Shown: positions 1 through 8,203, counted from the first letter of the stretch. The stretch: 47,295 nt of DNA from an uncultured Clostridia bacterium (GCA_947625805.1 CANQPT010000011.1:1-47295), one strand, 5' to 3'. Numbers and translations are program-made. Notes: generated by a model from the sequence alone, not told the origin.

Positions 1-76
1 AACAAGACGAACAACGGGCGAAATATTTGATCCGGCATTTGGGACTTTAAGGGAAAAATTTCCGTCGGGACTAATA

Positions 77-105
77 TTGACTTTTGTACGGAAACGTGGT
101 ATACT
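77..105 (+). promoter_or_regulatory. sigma-A promoter of the HprK-like kinase gene
   Basis: A TTGACT -35 box (77-82) is followed after 17 bp by a TATACT -10 box (100-105) with an extended TG just upstream. It lies about 30 bp before the start at 136. Upstream, positions 1-76 hold nothing I can assign. Confidence 0.75.
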
Positions 106-135
106 TACACAGCCGGGGCGCAAATGGAGGTTGTT

Positions 136-852
136 ATGGCACTGTATCGATTTGCGGGGCTTGTAGTTGAAATGTCTCCGCAGTACCCTACACTGTTAAA
201 GCAGGCCTCGCCTTATATTTTGCAAGCGCAAGACGCAAAGCCGAATATAACCATTCGGCCGGACGAAGGATATATCGAATCCATTATACAAGCCGCTCCG
301 TATTTCTCGGCGGATATGGCCGAATATTGTCGGTTCGGTACGCTGTTTTACCGTGCCTTGCTTGCCTTTGACGGAATGATGCTTCATTCCTCTGCGGTGG
401 TGCTCGATCAAAAGGCTTATCTTTTTTCGGCGCCGTCCGGCACGGGCAAATCCACACATACTTCCGGCTGGATTCGGCGCTTTGGCAACCGATCGTTTAT
501 TTTGAACGACGATAAACCCGCCATACGCTTTCACAATGGCGTACTTTACGCTTACGGCACGCCGTTTTCCGGCAAAAGCGACCTTTCACGCAACGCGATG
601 GCGCCCGTCGCGGGTATCTGTATGCTCGAGCGGGGAAACCACAACCAGATCAAACGGATTTCCGCCGAACAAGCGCTTACGCTCATTTATGAGCAGACCA
701 TCCGCCGCCTGACGCGCGATGAGGGCACACGTATGCTGGAAACGCTGGTCAAAGTCGTTTGTTCGACGCCGCTGTGGAAGATGCGCTGTAACGTCAGCGC
801 CGAGGCGGTCGATCTTTCCTATCGCGCCATGAGCGGAGCCGCAACCGTCTGA
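136..852 (+). CDS. HprK/PEPCK-fold serine kinase-like protein
   Basis: The product (238 aa) carries HSSAV, a P-loop APSGTGKST near residues 99-107, then ILNDDKPAI and YGTPFSGK. This order is typical of the HPr kinase/PEP carboxykinase superfamily, especially the stand-alone short members. Relatives of this superfamily phosphorylate Ser in RiPP precursors such as the lasso peptide paeninodin, whereas true HprK is longer and has an N-terminal domain missing here. I start at ATG 136 because ATGGAGG (124-130) then acts as its ribosome site; the ORF-track start at 124 lies on that site. Downstream are a secreted protein and two short Ser/Asp-containing peptides, which are candidate substrates by position only. 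An HprK-fold call is strong; the substrate is unknown. Confidence 0.8.
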   Translation: MALYRFAGLVVEMSPQYPTLLKQASPYILQAQDAKPNITIRPDEGYIESIIQAAPYFSADMAEYCRFGTLFYRALLAFDGMMLHSSAVVLDQKAYLFSAPSGTGKSTHTSGWIRRFGNRSFILNDDKPAIRFHNGVLYAYGTPFSGKSDLSRNAMAPVAGICMLERGNHNQIKRISAEQALTLIYEQTIRRLTRDEGTRMLETLVKVVCSTPLWKMRCNVSAEAVDLSYRAMSGAATV

Positions 853-964
853 GCGGAGCAATCGGTACAAACGCACGGCCGGACGGAAAACCGGAAAAAC
901 CGCGTGCGCCGCGGCAGGACGAATTGATTGATATGCGAAAAAAATAAAAAAATGGAATTAGCCC

Positions 965-992
965 TTGACTTCCGTAAAAAATGTAGTATAAT
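965..992 (+). promoter_or_regulatory. sigma-A promoter of the first secreted repeat protein
   Basis: TTGACT (965-970), a 16-bp spacer and a perfect TATAAT (987-992) precede the gene, giving a leader of roughly 80 nt. The secreted protein and its downstream peptides can therefore be transcribed independently of the kinase gene. Confidence 0.75.
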
Positions 993-1078
993 GAATATGT
1001 ATAAAATTGTATGAATCGGCGCATGATCCGACGCAAAAAACGCCGGGTCAGCTGTCGAATTTTAAGGAGGAAAGAATT

Positions 1079-3616
1079 ATGGCAAAATTCAAACGTATGT
1101 CCAAACGAGGCTTGTCTGTGATTCTGGTGTGCATGATGCTGTTGTCCTGCATGACGCCGGTAATCGCGTTGGATAGCCCGGAAAAAAATTCAGTCACTAT
1201 TACATTCCCTCAAGAATTTGATAATGTGGCTTTTTACGGTGGAAGTGATACCAAACTAACAGGCAAAAAAACACTTGTAACAAACAACCCTTCAGATAAC
1301 TTATATATGGGTTTTTTAAGTGGATATTATACTTATACTTTTTATGCTGTTCCACAAAGTGAAGGAGCAGATTCTTTCGATGAGCCAATGCCCAATCTTA
1401 GTATTAAGTCCAAGCCAGATAATATTGCAGAAAACCCGGAATATGTGAATATAGACAAAGCCGGATACGCCGTAACACTCAAACTCCCAAAATCTATAGT
1501 TATGCTACAGGGCATTGCTTTTGAAGTAACAGTCATAGATTCGGTTGAAACTTTCGATGTAAACGTTCGAACCAGCGGCGACGGATTCACGGTAGACAAA
1601 CCCGGTGTTAACCCCGTTGAAAACGAAAAGGGTTTTGAATTAACTATCACTCTCAGCCCGAGTCGCCGCGCAGGCTATAAACCGCAGGTGTATGACAATG
1701 ATACACTGATAGATGACACTAAAGTTACCTCCCTCGATAATGGCAAATCATATACGTATAAACTTGATCAGGTAACGAGTGCTCATACCATTGATGTTTC
1801 GTTGGTTCCCATTACGTTTACGGTAAAACGTGATGAAGGAACAGAAAACTGGAAAAACGTTGAAACCACTTTGCGGGATGGGGGTGAAACGGTAAACTAC
1901 GGAAGCAATTACACGTTTTCTCTTGCTCCTGTCGCGGGTCATACCCTTGCTAATGAACCTGTTACCATCACAATGGCTCAGGATAGTGCAAAAGCAAAAA
2001 CCCTTACAAAAGGCACGGACTATGTGGTAGTCGGAAATCAATATACCATCTATAACATTACCGGCGATGTTACAGTTACGCTCAAGGCAGTAACAGAACA
2101 GAAGTTCAACGTGAATTGGCCTACCGATACAGGATATACAATTGTTTCTGACAGTGGTAGTGACATTACAGCTGACGAGAAGTCAGTTGTTTATGGCGAT
2201 ACGTTCAAGTTCAAAGTTAAATTGGATCCCGCTTATAGCAAATCCGAACGCAATGTGGTCGTTACGGTAAACGGTCAGATTTTACCCGTTGGCGATGACA
2301 AAATTTACACCATTTCCGATATTAAAGAGAATAAAACCATTTTGGTGAACGGCGTTACTCTAAACACCTATAACATCACGCATATACAGACTGGAAATGG
2401 TTATACCTTTAGTTCACAGAGTTCGATGAGTAATGTCCCGCACGGTTCGTCTTTCTCTTTCACTGTTACGCCTGTAACCGGGTACACAATCGAAAGTGTT
2501 AAGTATAAGAAGTCCAGTGAAGTTGCAGATAATGGAACATCTTTAGAATCAAACGGAAACGTTTACACGATCGATAAAGTTGAAGATAACCTTACAATAA
2601 CCGTTACCGCTACGACGAGCACGTATACCCTTACTCTTCCGAATAAAGACACTGAGCGGAAGGGATATACCATAAAAATAGGCAACGAAGAGGCAGGAAA
2701 CAGCAAAGTATGCAATTACAATGATCCCGTCGAACTTACCATCGCGCCAAAAAAAGGCTATACCGTCACGGGTGTTTATAGAGTGGTAGACGGCGAAAGA
2801 TCACTGGTATATGGCGCTAATAACAACTATACGATCAGAGTAACAAGCGATATGAAAATTGTCGTTGAAACAGATACAATCAAATACACTGTTACCTATC
2901 AAGACAGCAAAGGCGGAACGACTACAAAAACATACGACGTAGAAACCGGAGTAAACCTTGAAAAAGGATCTCCCGAGATTACAGTGGATATTGCTGACCC
3001 AACACATGCTTATTACACTTTCGAAGGTTGGTCGAATGCGCAAAACTCTCAAAACTCTAATGTAAAAAAAGGCGGAACGATCGTACTCGCAACCGGCGAA
3101 ACCTCAGCTACCGTTACCGCACAGTGGACACTGAACCTTAGCGCACTTGAAACAAATACCGCAGGCGCTAGTACCAAAGCTTTAGGCGGTACTGTCACCT
3201 ATGACAAAGAAGACCACGAGAAGCTGACCATCAAGGTCACATGGAATTTGGGTGTGTTCCGCGAGGCCATCTCTGAAGTAGCCAACGCCAATTATGATAT
3301 TGTCTCCGTGGGCATCTGCTACTCCAATCAGAAAATAACCGAAACCGATACAAATTGGCAAACAAACGTAAAAAATTTAACGAACGAGAAAACGGAAAAA
3401 GAAGGCGAAGTGATAGTCAACTCGAACCAGCATCTCTACTACTATGTAGACGGCAGAGTTCTTGCCGAACAGGCGGATACCGCTACGTTTAAGTTCAGCA
3501 ACGTGAGAAAACCTCGATATGCGATCGGTTGGATCACAGTTCGGATCGGCAACAACGAAAACGATACCGTCACGCTTTACACAGGTGAAATAAGCTACAC
3601 CGAGTTCGATTCTTGA
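1079..3616 (+). CDS. large secreted repeat protein with InlB-type repeat and novel C-terminal domain
   Basis: The product (845 aa) begins with a basic, hydrophobic export signal ending near PVIA; an LLSC inside it could alternatively be a poor lipobox. Start 1079 is set by AAGGAGG (1064-1070) 8 bp upstream; the track start at 1007 lies in the leader. The middle is a series of degenerate beta-rich repeats of about 80-90 aa (GYT, an YG turn, a second GY, then a Y-x-I strand), ending with an InlB B-repeat-like unit (FEGW, TAQW). The last ~160 residues are a distinct domain (GICYSN, YYYVDGR, WITVRIG) shared with the secreted protein at 37604-40504. I see no LPXTG, SLH or C-terminal anchor, so its attachment is unclear. 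It looks like a surface adhesin or matrix protein; the ligand is unknown. Confidence 0.8.
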   Translation: MAKFKRMSKRGLSVILVCMMLLSCMTPVIALDSPEKNSVTITFPQEFDNVAFYGGSDTKLTGKKTLVTNNPSDNLYMGFLSGYYTYTFYAVPQSEGADSFDEPMPNLSIKSKPDNIAENPEYVNIDKAGYAVTLKLPKSIVMLQGIAFEVTVIDSVETFDVNVRTSGDGFTVDKPGVNPVENEKGFELTITLSPSRRAGYKPQVYDNDTLIDDTKVTSLDNGKSYTYKLDQVTSAHTIDVSLVPITFTVKRDEGTENWKNVETTLRDGGETVNYGSNYTFSLAPVAGHTLANEPVTITMAQDSAKAKTLTKGTDYVVVGNQYTIYNITGDVTVTLKAVTEQKFNVNWPTDTGYTIVSDSGSDITADEKSVVYGDTFKFKVKLDPAYSKSERNVVVTVNGQILPVGDDKIYTISDIKENKTILVNGVTLNTYNITHIQTGNGYTFSSQSSMSNVPHGSSFSFTVTPVTGYTIESVKYKKSSEVADNGTSLESNGNVYTIDKVEDNLTITVTATTSTYTLTLPNKDTERKGYTIKIGNEEAGNSKVCNYNDPVELTIAPKKGYTVTGVYRVVDGERSLVYGANNNYTIRVTSDMKIVVETDTIKYTVTYQDSKGGTTTKTYDVETGVNLEKGSPEITVDIADPTHAYYTFEGWSNAQNSQNSNVKKGGTIVLATGETSATVTAQWTLNLSALETNTAGASTKALGGTVTYDKEDHEKLTIKVTWNLGVFREAISEVANANYDIVSVGICYSNQKITETDTNWQTNVKNLTNEKTEKEGEVIVNSNQHLYYYVDGRVLAEQADTATFKFSNVRKPRYAIGWITVRIGNNENDTVTLYTGEISYTEFDS

Positions 3617-3661
3617 CAAAATTGACGCATGGGAAATCGATTTATGAATAGAAGTTGCATT

Positions 3662-3811
3662 ATGAAGAAGAAACCGTATGTTTCACCGGATTTCAAGGTC
3701 GTGATATACGAATCAGAACAGGATATCATGACATATTCTACTACCCATCCTGATCCGTTCGATTCGTTTGACTCGTTTGAAGATCTGTCAGACGACGACC
3801 TTGACAAATAA
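3662..3811 (+). CDS. short YxxP[ED]-family peptide, acidic tail (peptide 1)
   Basis: The 49-residue peptide MKKKPYVSPDFKVV... lies 45 bp after the secreted protein's stop. Its N-terminal ~23 residues match the peptides at 3832 and 37580 (K-x-x-Y-x-[ST]-P-[ED]...V...[IL]M). The C-terminal half is very acidic and contains DPFDSFDSF. I prefer the start at 3662 because it aligns with the sibling peptides; upstream in-frame ATGs at 3629 and 3644 are possible, and none has a strong ribosome site. There is no signal peptide or membrane segment. The layout resembles a RiPP precursor (conserved leader, variable core), but no core modification enzyme is visible apart from the HprK-like gene upstream. 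Function unknown. Confidence 0.65.
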   Translation: MKKKPYVSPDFKVVIYESEQDIMTYSTTHPDPFDSFDSFEDLSDDDLDK

Positions 3812-3831
3812 ACGTAAGAGGTGCTTGTGAT

Positions 3832-4017
3832 ATGAGCAAGAAGTATATTTCACCGGAATTAACCGTTGTGCTTTTTGAGACAAAAGATGCATTGATGGCC
3901 GGCGCTGGCGGATACGAGAAGTCCTACGTCGACCCGTTCCAAGACAAAGCTCCTTCTCCGCCCGCCGCCGAGGGCAAGATAAAACAGGACTGGAGTCCGA
4001 TCGATAGTCTGAAGTGA
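3832..4017 (+). CDS. short YxxPE-family peptide (peptide 2)
   Basis: The 61-residue product MSKKYISPELTVVLFET... follows peptide 1 after 20 bp. It shares the leader-like block YISPELTVVLF..ALM with peptide 1 and the distant peptide 3. The C-terminal part differs: a Gly-rich AGAGG, then DPFQD, a Pro-rich stretch and a final WSPIDSLK. A DP[FL] motif downstream of the leader and an [FI]DS[FL] tetrapeptide are common to all three peptides. No export signal is evident. The stem-loop at 4028-4064 lies immediately after its stop, so the secreted protein and both peptides form one transcription unit. Function unknown; a modified or displayed peptide is a hypothesis. Confidence 0.7.
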   Translation: MSKKYISPELTVVLFETKDALMAGAGGYEKSYVDPFQDKAPSPPAAEGKIKQDWSPIDSLK

Positions 4018-4027
4018 CGCACAACGC

Positions 4028-4064
4028 GATACGCCCACGACCTGCTCTGGGTCGTGGGCGTATC
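4028..4064 (+). terminator. strong stem-loop closing the secreted-protein/peptide unit
   Basis: GATACGCCCACGACC pairs perfectly with GGTCGTGGGCGTATC (15 bp, 7-nt loop), followed by a weak T-rich run. A second 11-bp stem, GAAAGAAAGGC/GCCTTTCTTTC, follows at 4089-4119. Confidence 0.75.
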
Positions 4065-4128
4065 TTTGGTGTTGTTTGCGGTAAGACGGAAAGAAAGGCC
4101 GATTTTACGCCTTTCTTTCAAACGGGCA

Positions 4129-4157
4129 TTGCATTTTGCCGCATAATCTGTTATAAT
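4129..4157 (+). promoter_or_regulatory. promoter of the polysaccharide control operon
   Basis: TTGCAT (4129-4134), 17 bp and TATAAT (4152-4157) lie about 90 bp before the chain-length regulator gene. The rest of the 4065-4243 gap holds only the second stem-loop. Confidence 0.6.
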
Positions 4158-4243
4158 CATCACTGTTGTGATGAGCGGCCTGCCCCGCCCGTCGGTTTAC
4201 GCCGCAAGGATACGAATCATTTTTTTAAGGACCGGAAAACAAG

Positions 4244-4975
4244 ATGGAGAGCAACAATCAAAAAACGTTGGAAATCAATTTGATACAGATTTTTTCTGTA
4301 TTATGGCATAAGGCGTGGATCCTCATTCTGGCCGCCGTTCTCTGCGGCTCGGTCGGCGTTGGTTATGCCAAATTACAAACGCCGATTTACCGTTCGCGCG
4401 TTTCCATTATGGTCAATAATACGTATGCCGTCGAAACCGGCGTTATTTCAAGCGGCGAAATATCGGTAGCGGTGCATTTGGCGCAAACGTATATTGTCTT
4501 AGTTAAGAGCGACACGATCTTAAACGACGTTCTTGAGGCGACCGGGCTCAACTATACAACCGCACAGCTTAAGAGCATGGTTTCGGCCAACGTCGTGAAT
4601 GACACCGAGATATTTGAAATATACGTCAGCGGCACCGATCCAAACCAAACGCGCCTGATCGCAAACGCTTTTCTTGAAGTCATGCCCGACCGCGTTCACG
4701 AAATTGCCGAAGGCAGTTCTCTTAAAACGGTAGATCGCGCCATTCTTCCGGGATCACAGACTTCGCCGAACGTGCCGAGAACGACGTTTCTGTTTGCTTT
4801 GATCGGAATTTTTATCAGCGCCGCGATCATTATGTTACTTGAAGTATTCAGCGATAAAATAACAGATGAGGATTATTTGATCCAGACGTACGATCTTCCT
4901 ATTCTTGCTTCCATACCAAGCATCGGAGATTCGCATAAATCATCTCGTTACAAATACGGATATTATAAAAAATAA
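4244..4975 (+). CDS. capsular/exopolysaccharide chain-length regulator (Wzz/CpsC family)
   Basis: The 243-aa product has a short cytoplasmic N-terminus, a membrane helix at about residues 17-36, an extracytoplasmic region with the Wzz signature (PIYRSRVSIMVNN), a Pro-containing segment (SQTSPNVPRT) and a second helix near 187-207 with a short cytoplasmic tail. This is the split Firmicutes arrangement, in which the membrane activator and the BY-kinase are separate proteins. It should sit in the membrane, set polysaccharide chain length and activate the kinase encoded 14 bp downstream. No glycosyltransferase or flippase genes follow in this window, so the biosynthetic genes must lie elsewhere. 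Confidence 0.9.
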   Translation: MESNNQKTLEINLIQIFSVLWHKAWILILAAVLCGSVGVGYAKLQTPIYRSRVSIMVNNTYAVETGVISSGEISVAVHLAQTYIVLVKSDTILNDVLEATGLNYTTAQLKSMVSANVVNDTEIFEIYVSGTDPNQTRLIANAFLEVMPDRVHEIAEGSSLKTVDRAILPGSQTSPNVPRTTFLFALIGIFISAAIIMLLEVFSDKITDEDYLIQTYDLPILASIPSIGDSHKSSRYKYGYYKK

Positions 4976-4989
4976 TCGGGAGAAGCGAT

Positions 4990-5742
4990 ATGTCTGATAA
5001 GAGCAAAAAACAAAAAGAGTATACGGCCCTTGAAATAGAAGATGCGTTCCCGATGGGTCAACATCTCAGCTTTGCCGCAACCGAGGCATACAAACGACTG
5101 CGTTCATCGTTGATCTTCTGTTTGCCCAAAAATGAAAATAAAAACTGCCGTATCGTGGGTATCACAAGCAGTAACGTGGGCGAAGGCAAAAGCACTACCG
5201 CGTTCAACCTTGCGTATTCGATTGCCGAAAGCGACCAGCGCGTGCTTTGTCTGGAGGCGGATATGCGCCTTCCGCAGATTTCCAAACGCTTGAATTTAGA
5301 GACCTCACCGGGTCTTAGCGAGTGTCTGGCCGGTGAAGTCCTGGAAGGAAACGACGCCATTCGGAAAATCAACAACAATTTATACGTTATGCCGTCGGGC
5401 AGAGTTCCGCCCAATCCTTCCGAACTTTTGGGCTCGTCGGCAATGAGCCGCCTGCTTGAGCTTTTGTCGCAGGTTTTCAGCTTTATTGTGATTGATCTTC
5501 CGCCGATTGGAGCCGTTGTGGACGCGCTCAACGTGGCCAAACAGGTGGACGGTATGGTTATGGTCGTCCGCAGAGAATGGGCGACGCGCCGTTCTCTTGC
5601 AAGCGCGGTGCGCGAACTCAAACTTGCCGACGCGCGTCTTTTGGGATTTGTCTTTAACGACGCAACGGAAGGAAGCAAAAAGCCTAAAAAATACAAGGGC
5701 TATAAAAAATATTCAAAATACTACTATACAAAACAGGATTGA
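4990..5742 (+). CDS. bacterial tyrosine kinase (BY-kinase, CpsD/CapB family)
   Basis: The 250-aa product has Walker A SNVGEGKSTT near residue 62, Walker A' CLEADMR near 88 and Walker B VIDLPP near 165. It ends in a Tyr/Lys-rich cluster (KKYKGYKKYSKYYYTKQD) that is the expected autophosphorylation tail. In this family the kinase is soluble, is activated by the cytoplasmic end of the CpsC-type protein, and its phosphorylation cycle controls polysaccharide polymerisation. It sits between the CpsC-like gene and the phosphatase that would reverse its modification. Confidence 0.92.
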   Translation: MSDKSKKQKEYTALEIEDAFPMGQHLSFAATEAYKRLRSSLIFCLPKNENKNCRIVGITSSNVGEGKSTTAFNLAYSIAESDQRVLCLEADMRLPQISKRLNLETSPGLSECLAGEVLEGNDAIRKINNNLYVMPSGRVPPNPSELLGSSAMSRLLELLSQVFSFIVIDLPPIGAVVDALNVAKQVDGMVMVVRREWATRRSLASAVRELKLADARLLGFVFNDATEGSKKPKKYKGYKKYSKYYYTKQD

Positions 5743-5763
5743 TACGATTTCAGGCGGGTTATT

Positions 5764-6471
5764 ATGTTGATTGATTTTCATTCTCATATTCTTCCCGGGA
5801 TCGACGACGGTGCGGCGGATCTTTCCGTAAGTCTGGAACTGATCGCCTCATCTGCGAAACAAGGCGTTGGGCTTATGGCGGCAACGCCTCATTTCTACCC
5901 GTATCGCGTTGGATTTGACACGTTCTTTCAAAATCGCGCAAGGGCTTTCGATGCAGTATCGGAAGTCTTGCCGGCCGGGTCGCCTCATATCCTGCCGGGT
6001 GCGGAAGTGGGCTATTTCAAAGGAATCAGTCAAGTATCCGAAGCCGAACGGTTGGGACTGGGAAACACGGGGATTCTCCTATTGGAAATGCCGTTTGAGC
6101 GGTGGGATAAGAGCGTGATATCCGAAGTCGTGGACTTACACCAAAGCGGCGGGGTGACCGTGTTGATCGCGCACATTGAACGATACATAGACTATCAGAA
6201 ACATAACGCTGTGCAAGAACTGCTCAACTCCGGGATCTATTTTCAATCAAACGCAGAGTTCTTTTTGAATAAGAGGCAAAAAAAGACAGCGCTTAAGATG
6301 TTGGAGCGCGGGCAGATCCACGTCTTAGGGTCGGACTGCCACAATATGACCGATCGCAAACCCAATCTGGGCGAGGCCGTTCGCGTTATAACCGACGCAT
6401 TCGGCGCGTCGGCGGTCGATGCGATTGACACGTTCGGCGCAAATCTTTTGTCAGGTGAAATTCCAAAGTAA
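5764..6471 (+). CDS. PHP-domain protein-tyrosine phosphatase (CpsB/CapC family)
   Basis: The 235-aa product starts with DFHSHILPGIDDG and carries TPHFYP, IAHIERY and GSDCHN, the metal-binding motifs of PHP phosphatases of the CpsB/YwqE type. It should dephosphorylate the Tyr-rich tail of the neighbouring BY-kinase, completing a C-D-B module. ATG 5764 follows a GGCGGG-like weak ribosome site. The stop codon lies inside the terminator stem. Confidence 0.92.
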   Translation: MLIDFHSHILPGIDDGAADLSVSLELIASSAKQGVGLMAATPHFYPYRVGFDTFFQNRARAFDAVSEVLPAGSPHILPGAEVGYFKGISQVSEAERLGLGNTGILLLEMPFERWDKSVISEVVDLHQSGGVTVLIAHIERYIDYQKHNAVQELLNSGIYFQSNAEFFLNKRQKKTALKMLERGQIHVLGSDCHNMTDRKPNLGEAVRVITDAFGASAVDAIDTFGANLLSGEIPK

Positions 6472-6491
6472 TTTCCTTTACTTTGGAATTT
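6458..6491 (+). terminator. terminator overlapping the phosphatase stop codon
   Basis: AAATTCCAAAGTAA pairs with TTACTTTGGAATTT (14 bp, 6-nt loop), followed by a short T-rich run. The stop codon TAA at 6469-6471 is part of the stem. Confidence 0.7.
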
Positions 6492-6515
6492 TACTTTTCA
6501 AAGCCGCCGTCTCTC

Positions 6516-6544
6516 TTGAAAAAAAAGCGTCTATGTGATATACT
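6516..6544 (+). promoter_or_regulatory. ychF promoter
   Basis: TTGAAA (6516-6521), a 17-bp spacer and TATACT (6539-6544) precede the ribosome site GAAGGAGAG and ATG 6574. Confidence 0.75.
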
Positions 6545-6573
6545 AAAAGAGACATGAAGGAGAGCGCAAACAT

Positions 6574-7668
6574 ATGAAACTTGGGATCGTAGGACTGCCG
6601 AACGTCGGCAAAAGCACACTGTTTAACGCCATTACCAACGCGGGAGCGGAGAGCGCCAACTATCCGTTCTGCACGATTGAGCCCAACGTGGGCACAGTCG
6701 CAGTGCCGGACAAGCGGCTGGACGCGCTGGCAGAGTTATATCACCCGGAAAAGTACACGCCCGCCGTGATCGAGTTTGTGGACATCGCCGGGCTGGTCAA
6801 AGGCGCGTCTCAGGGCGAAGGTCTTGGAAACAAATTCTTATCACACATTCGCGAAGTTGACGCAATCGTGCACGTGGTGCGCTGTTTTGAGGGCGACGAT
6901 ATTATTCACGTAGACGGAACCGTCGACCCCATGCGCGACCTCGAAACCATCAACACCGAACTGATCCTCGCCGACATGGAACTTCTCGAACGCAGGATCG
7001 ACCGCATCAAAAAACTGCTCAAAGGGGACAAAACCCTTGCGCCGGAGATAGAACTTCTCGAACGGGTCATGGCCGCCCTTTCGGATGGAATCAGCGCACG
7101 GGCGCTCCAATATACCGAGGAAGAACACCGCCTGATCGCGCAGACTCCCCTGCTCTCCCTCAAGCCGGTTATCTATGCCGCAAATATCAGCGAGGACGCG
7201 GTAGGCGGCGACCCCTCGGAGATCCCCGGATATGAAACCCTTGCCGCGTATGCCCGCAGTGAGCATTCGGGCATTCTTCCCATCTGCGCTTCCATTGAGG
7301 CGGAGATCGCGGAACTTGCCGCCCAAGAAAAGGCGGAATTTCTTGAAAGTCTCGGCATTAAAGAAAGCGGGTTAGACCGTCTGATCCGGCAGAGTTATTC
7401 TCTTCTCGGCCTGATCAGTTATCTTACCGCAGGCCCCAAAGAGGTGCGCGCCTGGACCATTACCGAGGGCACCAAAGCGCCGCAGGCGGCGGGGGTCATT
7501 CACTCGGATTTCGAGCGGGGCTTTATCCGCGCCGAGGTCATCGGCTTTGACCAACTCATGGCATGCGGGAACATGGCCGCGGCAAAAGAAAAGGGTCTGA
7601 TTCGCAGTGAGGGCAAGGATTATGTGGTCAAGGACGGCGACGTGATCCTGTTCCGCTTTAACGTGTAA
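6574..7668 (+). CDS. ychF: redox-regulated ATPase/GTPase YchF (Obg family)
   Basis: The 364-aa product shows the G1 loop [15 protein letters not shown], the [11 protein letters not shown] segment and [17 protein letters not shown], all diagnostic of YchF/OLA1. The usual NKxD specificity motif is replaced around AANISED, in keeping with the ATP preference known for this family. A coiled-coil insertion follows at about 130-180, and a C-terminal TGS domain contains [22 protein letters not shown]. The length is typical. It is a ribosome-associated ATPase with roles in stress response and translation. Confidence 0.96.
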   Translation: MKLGIVGLPNVGKSTLFNAITNAGAESANYPFCTIEPNVGTVAVPDKRLDALAELYHPEKYTPAVIEFVDIAGLVKGASQGEGLGNKFLSHIREVDAIVHVVRCFEGDDIIHVDGTVDPMRDLETINTELILADMELLERRIDRIKKLLKGDKTLAPEIELLERVMAALSDGISARALQYTEEEHRLIAQTPLLSLKPVIYAANISEDAVGGDPSEIPGYETLAAYARSEHSGILPICASIEAEIAELAAQEKAEFLESLGIKESGLDRLIRQSYSLLGLISYLTAGPKEVRAWTITEGTKAPQAAGVIHSDFERGFIRAEVIGFDQLMACGNMAAAKEKGLIRSEGKDYVVKDGDVILFRFNV

Positions 7669-7719
7669 CCGTATGGCAAACGGAACTCATAAAACAAACA
7701 AGGACAGGAGAACACAGCG

Positions 7720-8190
7720 ATGGCATTTTTTGACGATTTGGGAAAGAAACTGTCGCAGACAGGTCAGGGAGTGGTTCAAAAGACCAAAGACACTGCCGAG
7801 ATTGTGCGGCTGAGCGGACTGGTTTCCGATCAGGAAAAGAGTCTGGCAAGTCTGTATAACGAGCTTGGAAAGGCATATTATGCGGAGCATGCAGAGTCTT
7901 ATGAAGATTCCTTTGCGCCCATGATCACGGCGATCAAAGACTGCAAAGCAAAAATCGACGACCTCTCTGAGCAAATCAAAAAACTCAAGGGGATCACACG
8001 ATGCCCGCAATGCGGAAACGATGTGCCCTACGGCGCTCCTTTTTGCAGTGCCTGCGGCGCAAAACAGCAAAACGATCCCGCACAAGCGCAGGCTGAGGAA
8101 GAGCAGGCCGCCCGATTCTGCGCCAAATGCGGCGCGCAGATTGCTCCCGGTCATGCCTTTTGCACGGCTTGCGGCGCAAAGGTCGAATGA
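7720..8190 (+). CDS. coiled-coil protein with two C-terminal zinc ribbons
   Basis: The 156-aa product has a helical, probably coiled-coil N-terminal part (about residues 1-88), then two zinc ribbons: CPQCGNDVPYGAPFCSACG and, after a Gln/Glu linker, CAKCGAQIAPGHAFCTACG. There is no signal or membrane segment. A good ribosome site (GGACAGGAG) precedes ATG 7720, and with a 51-bp gap it is probably cotranscribed with ychF. This is a common clostridial architecture with no defined role; I assign none. Confidence 0.75.
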   Translation: MAFFDDLGKKLSQTGQGVVQKTKDTAEIVRLSGLVSDQEKSLASLYNELGKAYYAEHAESYEDSFAPMITAIKDCKAKIDDLSEQIKKLKGITRCPQCGNDVPYGAPFCSACGAKQQNDPAQAQAEEEQAARFCAKCGAQIAPGHAFCTACGAKVE

Positions 8191-8203
8191 ATATCAGGCA
8201 TAC

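Noticed and set aside
1-852. True HPr kinase (hprK) or ATP-PEP carboxykinase
   Set aside because: The protein is too short for either; it lacks the HprK N-terminal domain and the PEPCK active-site set.
3613-3618. TTGACA at the end of the first secreted protein gene as a promoter for peptide 1
   Set aside because: No -10 box lies 16-18 bp downstream, so read-through from the secreted protein gene is more likely.
4014-4283. 89-aa ORF between peptide 2 and the CpsC-like gene
   Set aside because: It spans the terminator stem and the next promoter, so it cannot be a normal coding region.
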